Assembly: GCA_023444055.1 (NCBI GenBank)
Contig: JAEZRV010000010.1
Location: 1 to 30,930, forward strand
DNA from: Bacillota bacterium
Lineage (GTDB): Bacteria > Bacillota > Clostridia > Acetivibrionales > DSM-1351
DNA length: 30,930 nt
Direction of reading: 5' to 3'
Shown here: positions 24,602-30,930 of the stretch, one piece after another
Layout of the letters: the number at the start of each line of letters is the position of its first letter
How positions within the stretch are numbered: the stretch's first letter is position 1
The notes under the pieces: generated by a model
Database searches by the model: none
Seen by the model: only the letters and a program-made list of their open reading frames with translations
Told to the model about the DNA's origin: nothing
Program-made: the position numbers and the translations under genes

Positions 24602-25333
24602 ATGAGTATGCTAGATTTCAATTTGGTTATGGATTTACACAATCATACAATATGGTCTGATGGGGCTGACAAGCCGGAAGATATAATACTAAATGCTATT
24701 AATCATCAGGTGGAAGCGGTTGGAATAGCTGACCACTTCTGCAATGATGGTAAATACTCTTTAGGGTTTGATAAGCTAAAGATCTATTTGAGAAAGATTG
24801 ATATGTTAAGAAAGAAATATATTAATTCTATTAAAGTTTTCATTGGAATCGAAATAGCATATTCATACTTATTGAAAAACTACAGTACATTGCCCTATGA
24901 TCTGATCAATCAGCTTGATTTCATTCTATTAGAGAACCTTGATTACATACCGGCAACTACAAAACTAGAGGATGTTACAAGTTTACTGAATGGGTTCAAA
25001 TGCAGCAAGGGTTTAGCTCATACTGACTTGGTGAAGTTGTGTGAGAAATACGAGGGCAAAGGTGGAATAGACTACGTCCTGGAATTTATGAAACAAGGCG
25101 AGCTGTTCTGGGAGATTAACACGGATTCAGCACATGATGTTTTTTTAAACATTCTTAATCCAAGTAAGAATGATGAAAAGACCAAATTATTGGTAGAAGG
25201 TATTATAAAAAGAAAAATTCATGTGTCTGTTGGTTCAGATACTCATAGCCTGGTTCAATATGATTATGGAAGGTTGAAAGCAGCTAATGAGGTGGCAAAA
25301 ATGTTGAATGTGGGGGCTAATAATATTTTTTAA
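24602..25333 (+). CDS. PHP-domain metal-dependent hydrolase
   Basis: 243 aa. The PHP motifs are complete: DLHNHTIWSDG (His13, His15), IADHF (Asp44, His45), GIEI (Glu near 73), LAHTD, and GSDTHS near the C-terminus. They form a trinuclear metal site that cleaves phosphate esters, such as in histidinol phosphatase or 3'-5' nucleases. The length is near that of histidinol phosphatase-like PHP proteins, but no his genes are present. In this operon a role in trimming RNA ends or removing phosphate is plausible but unproven. It starts at ATG 24602 after GGAAGG. Confidence 0.85.
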   Translation: MSMLDFNLVMDLHNHTIWSDGADKPEDIILNAINHQVEAVGIADHFCNDGKYSLGFDKLKIYLRKIDMLRKKYINSIKVFIGIEIAYSYLLKNYSTLPYDLINQLDFILLENLDYIPATTKLEDVTSLLNGFKCSKGLAHTDLVKLCEKYEGKGGIDYVLEFMKQGELFWEINTDSAHDVFLNILNPSKNDEKTKLLVEGIIKRKIHVSVGSDTHSLVQYDYGRLKAANEVAKMLNVGANNIF

Positions 25334-25378
25334 GTGGGTGAAATGATATGAAGGTAGCCTATACTGGGGTGATATGAG

Positions 25379-26002
25379 GTGTTTGAAATTAAATATAGGA
25401 TAGTTGAGGATATAAAAGAACTTTTGATTTTAACACCTGAAGTTTTTGATGATGATTTCAATGACTTTGAGGGACAAATTGAGTTGAATTTTGATGACAA
25501 TAAAATAGGATATGTATTTGAAGGTGAAATTTCTGAAGAGATGTTTAAGGTAGGATGCTTCCAAGATGAGTGGGTAATATTATGGTTTATACACCTTATT
25601 CAAGCGGTGAAACTTTTAAGGAATAATAACTATTTAATCTTTTCTGAAATTGAATGTAGTAATTGGATAGAGCTAACAAAATTGGGTGACAGTATTAAAG
25701 TCAGAGAACTTAGAGCAATTCCGTATAATATTAAAAATTTTAAATATGGAGGTACACCTGCAATGTCAGTGACTCCTCTTTGTGCAGAGATTGTGTTAAA
25801 TACAGGTGAAACATTCATAAAGGATGTTGAAATGGAAACTACCGATTTTGTTGAATCTTTCATATCATATACAGAATTTGAACAAGAAGTCAAAAGGAAA
25901 TCTATGATGCTTCATAATGAAATCAGAGATGTATTTCCTAATTTGATTAATTCCAAATCAATTAAAGAATTTACGGAGTTAGTATATGATATTGATGATT
26001 AG
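25379..26002 (+). CDS. Unrecognised immunity-like protein
   Basis: 207 aa from GTG 25379, which follows GGGGTGATATGAG. It is a soluble acidic alpha/beta protein with DDDFNDFEGQIELNFDDN, a WVILWFIHLIQAVKLL core helix and a central PYNIKNFKYGG loop. It has no signal peptide or catalytic motif. Size, acidity and position at the head of a row of similar small genes fit polymorphic-toxin immunity proteins. The family was not recognised, and no cognate toxin is present. Confidence 0.55.
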   Translation: MFEIKYRIVEDIKELLILTPEVFDDDFNDFEGQIELNFDDNKIGYVFEGEISEEMFKVGCFQDEWVILWFIHLIQAVKLLRNNNYLIFSEIECSNWIELTKLGDSIKVRELRAIPYNIKNFKYGGTPAMSVTPLCAEIVLNTGETFIKDVEMETTDFVESFISYTEFEQEVKRKSMMLHNEIRDVFPNLINSKSIKEFTELVYDIDD

Positions 26003-26141
26003 TTCGCAACCTTCTAATACTGTTCATCAAATAGGCTTTGTGTAGTTTAATACATTAAACTTGAAATTTAAAGAGTCTTTATGTGTTGATATAACTGCTC
26101 TTGACAATGCAAAATCACAATACTAAGGTGGTAAGGAAAAA

Positions 26142-26549
26142 ATGAAAAGTGACGATACAATCTGTCCTGTTTGTGAAGGATATTATTTTGAATTTAATAA
26201 TGACTTTGATATATGTCCAATTTGTGGATGGGAAAATGATGGAGTACAAAGAGACAAAAAAGACTATTGGGGTGGAGCAAACAGTATAAGTGTAAATGAG
26301 GCAAAAGTAATTTATTCTCTTCTTCAGAATGAGGCAACAAAAAGTAAAGTATCTCAAATTATTGATAAATATGAACAAAGAGAAAGGGAGATACATACTC
26401 AATATGCACATATAGACCACAGAACTTCTGAAGGTGAAAAATGCAGTAAGGCATTTGCCCAAGCCCATAATGATTTTATTTCTGAATTGTATAAACTGTT
26501 AGATAATAATAGAGAGAGGAGTTTATTGAACTTTACATTTGTTTGGTAA
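26142..26549 (+). CDS. CPCC-family cysteine-rich protein
   Basis: 135 aa. DTICPVCEGYYF and FDICPICGWENDGVQ, followed by GGANSISVNEAK, match the Cys-rich CPCC domain, which has two Cys pairs expected to bind zinc. The rest is a helical tail. CPCC proteins are common in polymorphic-toxin immunity clusters of Firmicutes. The ATG follows AAGGTGGTAAGGA. It ends 3 nt before the next predicted start and is likely co-transcribed. Confidence 0.8.
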   Translation: MKSDDTICPVCEGYYFEFNNDFDICPICGWENDGVQRDKKDYWGGANSISVNEAKVIYSLLQNEATKSKVSQIIDKYEQREREIHTQYAHIDHRTSEGEKCSKAFAQAHNDFISELYKLLDNNRERSLLNFTFVW

Positions 26550-26551
26550 AA

Positions 26552-27088
26552 ATGATTATGGATAAGGATCAATTTATTATTAATATCTTAAATTTATACT
26601 GGGTCAATGGTGAGAATGATAATCCAGATGATTTATGTCTCCATGGTGACGTGTATGTTAAGATAGGTGATGAAGTAGTTGCTGATAAATACCCATGTAC
26701 CGTTAGCTCAACTGCACTATATTTACTGAAGTCGATTAAAGAAGACCATATACTTGGGGAAGGTTCAAACCAGATGTTACCGTGTTGTGGCTTTTTTATT
26801 ATTCCACATGATACTGATGATACTGTTGAAATATCTGGTTGCCCTAACGGAATAGATTGGACTATTTTTCATACTGATTGTAATGTGAAATTAATTACAG
26901 AAAAAGGAACTGAGATACTCATAGAACTCAAATCGTATATGGAAGTGGTTTATAACTTTGTTGATAAAGTTGAGGGTTTTTATAAGCAGTCCAAAAAGAA
27001 AAACACTCCAACTGATGAGTTTGACTATAATGGATATATCAAATTCTGGAGAGAGTGGAAAAACAGAAGGAATAAACAAAACTTATAA
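26552..27088 (+). CDS. Immunity-like protein of the GCPNGIDW type
   Basis: 178 aa from ATG 26552; a second ATG at 26558 is possible. The conserved-looking blocks are DDLCLHGDVYVKIGD, VSSTALYLLKSIKEDH, QMLPCCGFFI, SGCPNGIDWTIFH and a C-terminal KFWREWK. This combination recurs in small proteins of toxin-immunity loci, but I have no family name. No signal peptide or membrane segment is present. Its start lies just past the CPCC stop, suggesting coupling. Confidence 0.65.
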   Translation: MIMDKDQFIINILNLYWVNGENDNPDDLCLHGDVYVKIGDEVVADKYPCTVSSTALYLLKSIKEDHILGEGSNQMLPCCGFFIIPHDTDDTVEISGCPNGIDWTIFHTDCNVKLITEKGTEILIELKSYMEVVYNFVDKVEGFYKQSKKKNTPTDEFDYNGYIKFWREWKNRRNKQNL

Positions 27089-27218
27089 AATAACTGTAAA
27101 GGATAAGAATAGAGCAAAGAAACTTGCTTTAAAGCTAGGAAAATCCGAAAGATATTTATTTATACTTAATAATCATTTTTTTATAGGTGAAAACAATGAG
27201 TTCAAAAAAGGTATATAA
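27089..27218 (+). pseudogene. Possible C-terminal fragment of a lost gene
   Basis: The plus-strand frame ending at 27218 reads TYKITVKDKNRAKKLALKLG and then YLFILNNHFFIGENNEFKKG, which looks like a real protein C-terminus rather than noise. It has no own start and overlaps the next gene by 23 nt. It may be what is left of an immunity gene after recombination. Confidence 0.3.
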
Positions 27219-27639
27219 GAATGAAAGACAACTAAAACTATCAAGCAATAATTACTCGCAAGAACTTGTTAAATTAGACTTGAAGGAGTTTCCTATAATA
27301 GAAGACTTTGGTATTCTAGTACAGCAAAGAGGAGCGTTTGGTTATCATATTTATTATGTTAGCCCAATGTATGGATTGCTTGCATCATTTCCATGGTGGG
27401 ATCATGCTGAAAATGATCTTGAAATTATGAAAATTACAAATATTCCACTAGGTACTATAGATAGACCCTTTGATGATTTAGAGCAATCCTGGCAAATATT
27501 GATATGGAATAAAAGAGACTATGTATATATTATGGAAGGCGAAGATCCTTGTTGTATAGAGTTTTCTGTTTGGTTCAGGGTAAGGAAACAAAGATATATC
27601 GAAGAATGGGATAGGGTTTTAAGGGATTTCACTAAATAG
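27196..27639 (+). CDS. Unrecognised immunity-like protein
   Basis: 147 aa from ATG 27196 with AGGTGA 5 nt upstream; an in-frame GTG lies 9 nt earlier. Features include LLASFPWWDHAENDLEI, DDLEQSWQILIWNKRDYVYI and an EGEDPCCIEFSVWFRV strand. It is rich in aromatic residues and predicted soluble. It looks like a member of the small immunity-type proteins filling 25.4-28.1 kb. Function unknown. Confidence 0.55.
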   Translation: MSSKKVYKNERQLKLSSNNYSQELVKLDLKEFPIIEDFGILVQQRGAFGYHIYYVSPMYGLLASFPWWDHAENDLEIMKITNIPLGTIDRPFDDLEQSWQILIWNKRDYVYIMEGEDPCCIEFSVWFRVRKQRYIEEWDRVLRDFTK

Positions 27640-27681
27640 TTGTGAACTTTTTGGTGTGTAATATTTGAGAGAAGGTGTAGT

Positions 27682-28107
27682 ATGTTCAGATATTTTAGAA
27701 ATTTGTTTAGTGGAAATAAGAATTTAGAGAAGGCAAATAATCAATTTGAAGGGAACGGAGCAAATCAAACTGAGGATAACGAAAAAACAGACAAGTCAAA
27801 GGCTTTCTGTAATGATGAAGGGTTAAGTGTTGAACATACAAATGGTACAATTGAGTCAGCTCTTTGGGATGAAATTATTAAGATATCAGTTATAACAACA
27901 GATCAAGGCCCATATACTGATGACGTTTTTCTTGTGCTTTTCAAAGAAGAGAAAGGTGTTCTTGTTCCTTCCGAAGCAGAAGGCTACAACGAAGTGTATG
28001 AAAGGGTTTCAAAGTTTGATGGATTTGATTTTCAAAGGTATATTGATTCTATGTCATCGACAATCAATAAGGAGTTTATATGCTGGGAAAGAAGAAAAAG
28101 TATATAG
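27682..28107 (+). CDS. Small protein of unknown function with disordered N-terminus
   Basis: 141 aa. Residues 1-55 are low-complexity and polar (EKANNQFEGNGANQTEDNEK). Residues 60-141 form a folded unit: SALWDEIIKISVITTDQGPY, DDVFLVLF, VPSEAEGYNEVYERVSKFDG and KEFICWERR. The folded unit recurs widely as a short stand-alone protein in immunity-like loci. It lies 26 nt before the second radical SAM gene, so co-transcription with it is possible. A role as radical SAM substrate is conceivable but unsupported. Confidence 0.55.
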   Translation: MFRYFRNLFSGNKNLEKANNQFEGNGANQTEDNEKTDKSKAFCNDEGLSVEHTNGTIESALWDEIIKISVITTDQGPYTDDVFLVLFKEEKGVLVPSEAEGYNEVYERVSKFDGFDFQRYIDSMSSTINKEFICWERRKSI

Positions 28108-28133
28108 AATTTGCTTAAAAAGAAGGGATATCT

Positions 28134-29354
28134 ATGATTTATAGGGCTGAACCCAACACATTAATGGCATTTAATGCTGATAATGGTATTACTGCTGCTA
28201 TTTCTGGTAATGAACTTTGCAGCTTGAAAACATATCTTGAAACAGGAATTAAGAATGAGTTTATATACAGATTAATTGACCTTAGAATAATACCTATAAA
28301 TATATCAGAATATGAAACCCAGAACTTGCTCAGAGAAATTGAAAAAACAAAAAATATCATTGCACCCATAAGATCATTTGCTGTTCCTGAGTCCATACAT
28401 ATTGATTTAACTACAGTCTGTCCGCTGAAATGCCATCATTGTTATAAAGACACCTCGCAGGGTACTGAAATGTCTTTTGAAGAATTTTCTGGAATAATAG
28501 ATCAGGCAAAAGCTTTGGGAGTCTTTCAAATAGCTTTGGGTGGAGGCGAGCCTTTGTTGATTAATAATTTGCCTGAGTATGTAAGAAAAGTATCATCATG
28601 TGCAATGGCATGCACAATAACTACAAGTGGTTATGGTCTTACAACAGAACTGCTGGAAGAATTGAAAGCATCTGGTGTAAACCATATACAGGTGTCACTG
28701 AATGGGTCAACAAGAGAAATAAATTCATACTCTCGTGATGGGTTTGATAATGCAATTTTAGCACTTGATATTCTAAGCGGAAGTGATGTTTTATTCGGGA
28801 TAAACTGGGTTGCAAGAATTGATAATGTAAAGGACTTTGAAAATGTAGTTGCTTATGCTAAAAGACTGAAGGCTGACAATATAAATATACTTCGCTATAA
28901 GCCAGCAGTTAGGGAGGATTACAGAAAGAATGCGTTGACTAATGAGGAGTTTTATTCTCTTGTAGAAGCAATTAAAAAAGTCAGCGGCATAAGGATAAAA
29001 ATTGATTCTGCATTTTCTAATATTCTATGCAACTTATATGGGAATCAGATAGATCCTATGAACAGCGGATGTGGTGCAGGACGCAGATTCATGATGATAG
29101 ATTCAAGTGGCAGGTTTAAACCCTGCAGTCATATGAGTTTGGCTTCGGAGGAACGAGACATACTACAGTACTGGATAAATTCACCTGACCTTGAAAAACT
29201 GAGATTGGGTGAGGAATGCATTTATGGAGAATGCAAAGAATGCAGTTATTTGAACGTTTGCCGTGGATGCAGGGCAATATGTGAAAGAATACATAATGAC
29301 ATAGATGCAGGGGAGAATAGCTGCCCTGCATTCATTAAAAAGGAGATGATTTGA
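28134..29354 (+). CDS. Radical SAM/SPASM protein 2
   Basis: 406 aa. The radical SAM cluster is C96-x3-C100-x2-C103 in VCPLKCHHCYKD, followed by GGGEPLL near 139. The SPASM region begins CGAGRRF near 312 and ends CKECSYLNVCRGCRAIC near 367-383, with a further Cys in NSCPAF. Residues 1-80 form a small N-terminal domain with possible PqqD-like character. Family knowledge points to peptide or protein modification (PqqE, MftC and related). No short precursor gene is visible nearby. It overlaps the next gene in a TGATG stop-start arrangement, so a functional link with the 381-aa protein is likely. It differs clearly from the radical SAM enzyme at 1328-2647. Confidence 0.88.
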   Translation: MIYRAEPNTLMAFNADNGITAAISGNELCSLKTYLETGIKNEFIYRLIDLRIIPINISEYETQNLLREIEKTKNIIAPIRSFAVPESIHIDLTTVCPLKCHHCYKDTSQGTEMSFEEFSGIIDQAKALGVFQIALGGGEPLLINNLPEYVRKVSSCAMACTITTSGYGLTTELLEELKASGVNHIQVSLNGSTREINSYSRDGFDNAILALDILSGSDVLFGINWVARIDNVKDFENVVAYAKRLKADNINILRYKPAVREDYRKNALTNEEFYSLVEAIKKVSGIRIKIDSAFSNILCNLYGNQIDPMNSGCGAGRRFMMIDSSGRFKPCSHMSLASEERDILQYWINSPDLEKLRLGEECIYGECKECSYLNVCRGCRAICERIHNDIDAGENSCPAFIKKEMI

Positions 29355-30499
29355 TGTTTACTTATTGGAGAGGTTATGAAATTGATGGTTCATCTACAAC
29401 TTATAACATTGTAGTTCCCCAACGTGAGTTGATTTCTGAGGTTTTGAGATATTTTATAAACTTGAAAATAATTGATCGCAGCTCGGATATTTCCCTTTCA
29501 TTTTCTGAAATCCAAAAGGATCCCTTAAAGAAAGTACATCACCAGAATGAAAGTTATAACGTTGATGATATTGACAAACTTTGTGAAATTCTTGAAAGAC
29601 CTTCTACTCAATCATTTTTTATTAGTACCGAGTGTATTCATCCTGACAGGCTTTACCATGAGGTACGCAAAGAGTTGTACAATTTATCTAAAATCCGCCC
29701 AGGAGCAGAGGAACGAGTATATAATTACAAGAATCCTTCAGTTAGTCCTCTTTATTTTGGACCGGACTTGGGAGTGAATTTTGAGATTTCATTTAATAAT
29801 GAGCAAGGCATAGAAAACTATGAGCCTGACGGGTTAGTTTTCAATAGCAAAGCACTTGTTAATAATATGAGCGGACAACATTTTTCTATTGATTTTGGGT
29901 GTGGTCCTGGATTTATCTTTGAATATGCAGCTTATATAAATTCTAAAATGGCCGAGAGATTCCCTGAAATAGGCATTGACGGAGGAAGAGACTGTGCAGG
30001 TGGTTTCACTGATGGCTGCACATATGCATCTAGTTTATACCAGTATGAAAGAATAACTTTTTCTTCAGAAAAAATTGCAGAGATAATAAAAAGTTTACTA
30101 GATAAAGAATTAGTATTGCCGCAAAAACGTGTTGGGAATTATGGAAATGAAATATTACCGTGTGATAAATTATTTCTTTTCAACCTGTACAATGTAGATA
30201 AGTGGAAATCAGATATCCTTTGCAAAGAAAGCAAAGTAATAAAAGGTATCACGTCTGGTCAAAAAGAGTATACACCGGATGAATATGAAGGCTTTGTTCG
30301 AAAATTATATGAAACAGAAATATTTGACCGCTTAGATTTTATGCATTATTGTACTTGTTGTATAAAAATAGGAGAAGATAGATGTGCTTTAACCTGTATA
30401 AAAGAAAATGACTGTGTTTGGTTAGAACTTCGGGTTGCTCCTGAGATCCGGGGTAATGTTGAGAAAAGACTTAATCTATTGGGAATAACGATTAGGTAA
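29354..30499 (+). CDS. Unrecognised partner of radical SAM protein 2
   Basis: 381 aa from ATG 29354, inside a TGATG overlap with the radical SAM stop and 9 nt after AAGGAG. I do not recognise the family. Visible features are a Gly/Cys-rich central stretch (IDFGCGPGFIFEYAAY, then IGIDGGRDCAGGFTDGCTYA) and a C-terminal Cys group, HYCTCCIKIGEDRCALTC. There is no signal peptide or TM segment. The Cys-rich parts could bind a metal or Fe-S cluster, or be the target of the radical SAM enzyme. The stop is followed by about 220 nt to a terminator. Confidence 0.65.
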   Translation: MFTYWRGYEIDGSSTTYNIVVPQRELISEVLRYFINLKIIDRSSDISLSFSEIQKDPLKKVHHQNESYNVDDIDKLCEILERPSTQSFFISTECIHPDRLYHEVRKELYNLSKIRPGAEERVYNYKNPSVSPLYFGPDLGVNFEISFNNEQGIENYEPDGLVFNSKALVNNMSGQHFSIDFGCGPGFIFEYAAYINSKMAERFPEIGIDGGRDCAGGFTDGCTYASSLYQYERITFSSEKIAEIIKSLLDKELVLPQKRVGNYGNEILPCDKLFLFNLYNVDKWKSDILCKESKVIKGITSGQKEYTPDEYEGFVRKLYETEIFDRLDFMHYCTCCIKIGEDRCALTCIKENDCVWLELRVAPEIRGNVEKRLNLLGITIR

Positions 30500-30639
30500 A
30501 AAGACTTTTGTATTTATATTGTTAGAAGTAAAACGAAAGAGAATCATTTTTACAAGCTGCAAACATACAGTGTGTTCTTTGAATGAACTGTAAAGGTTGG
30601 GTAAAAGAAGTTTAAGCTAGGATTATAATACCATATACT

Positions 30640-30676
30640 TTTTAGCGTTAATCAAACCTTTTAGCGTAATTCAATA
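30640..30676 (+). repeat. Short tandem repeat containing TTTTAGCG
   Basis: TTTTAGCGTTAATCAAACC (30640-30658) is followed directly by TTTTAGCGTAATTCAATAACC. The same TTTTAGCG octamer recurs in the right half of the terminator at 30724-30751. Meaning unknown. Confidence 0.35.
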
Positions 30677-30723
30677 ACCGTTAAATTGTATCAAAATCAG
30701 AGTGATTAGACACAGTTTGTCCG

Positions 30724-30751
30724 AAAACTCGCTATTTTAGCGAGTTTTTTG
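30724..30751 (+). terminator. Strong rho-independent terminator
   Basis: AAAACTCGCTA pairs with TAGCGAGTTTT around a TTT loop, followed by T. It is preceded by TGTCCGAAAAC, the reverse complement of GTTTTCGGACA found next to the terminator at 128-170. Confidence 0.85.
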
Positions 30752-30930
30752 GCATTCTCAAGCTATTTTCATAGACTATTTTGTATACTTTTTTATTAGT
30801 TGAGAAAAATTGAATTATATGAAAAGATTTTAATATAACTAATTGAATAGCAGTATCACATCACTGCTATTATCTGTTTTATTCCCACAATATTGATTGC
30901 TCTTCTTATGTTATAGGCAAGAAAACTTAG
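30752..30930. other. Terminal stretch without a gene
   Basis: AATAGCAGT and ACTGCTATT form a hairpin near 30845-30870 without a clear T run on the plus strand. It might end a minus-strand gene beyond the window. No coding region is visible. Confidence 0.3.

Noticed and set aside
24602..25333. Histidinol phosphatase of histidine biosynthesis
   Set aside because: No his genes are nearby; only the PHP fold and motifs are shared.

Overview
The window is AT-rich DNA with strong Shine-Dalgarno sites, frequent TTG/GTG starts and many compact rho-independent terminators. Its gene families (tandem large serine recombinases, DUF4314, DUF6809-like and CPCC proteins, an HK97 capsid protein, a P4-type primase-helicase) are typical of low-GC Firmicutes, most likely a clostridium of the Lachnospiraceae/Clostridiales type. 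No rRNA or tRNA genes were seen. The whole window reads as an accessory island rather than core genome.

Layout. (1) 1-1000: debris, with a strong terminator and a truncated minus-strand serine recombinase. (2) 1056-6358: a compact operon-like set driven by a near-consensus promoter with an 18-nt perfect palindrome in its spacer. It holds a 33-aa two-cysteine peptide, an internal terminator, a PqqD-like/radical SAM/SPASM maturase, an SNF2-family ATPase and a two-TM TPR protein. This looks like a RiPP-type system with an unusual SNF2 partner and no visible transporter. (3) 6359-10300: about 4 kb with almost no intact genes. It contains a DnaA-box-like cluster, eroded phage genes (zinc-ribbon protein, DUF1492-like regulator, HNH endonuclease), GNRA-capped hairpins behind extended -10 promoters, and many short words repeated 9 nt apart and often mirrored as inverted repeats. 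(4) 10310-20465: a reduced prophage or satellite. It encodes a P4/D5-type primase-helicase, three copies of a palindrome-bearing 202-bp repeat, a lone HK97 major capsid protein, small phage-associated proteins, an HTH/zinc-ribbon protein and two overlapping serine recombinases. (5) 20914-22228, minus strand: a two-gene graspetide locus (ATP-grasp ligase, then a 69-aa precursor) with its own promoter, palindrome and terminator. (6) 22474-25333: fragments, a free-standing 41-aa gene, then a kinase / Thg1-like polymerase / PHP hydrolase set that looks like an RNA-repair cassette. (7) 25379-28107: a run of small immunity-like proteins with no toxin. (8) 28134-30499: a second radical SAM/SPASM protein, translationally coupled to a 381-aa protein I do not recognise, ending in terminators.

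How they fit together. Three independent peptide- or protein-modifying loci (two radical SAM, one ATP-grasp) sit in one accessory region beside a degraded integrative element. Immunity-like genes and a possible RNA-repair cassette suggest that the region collects conflict-related functions. The links between loci, and all functions of unrecognised genes, are inference from position and motifs only.
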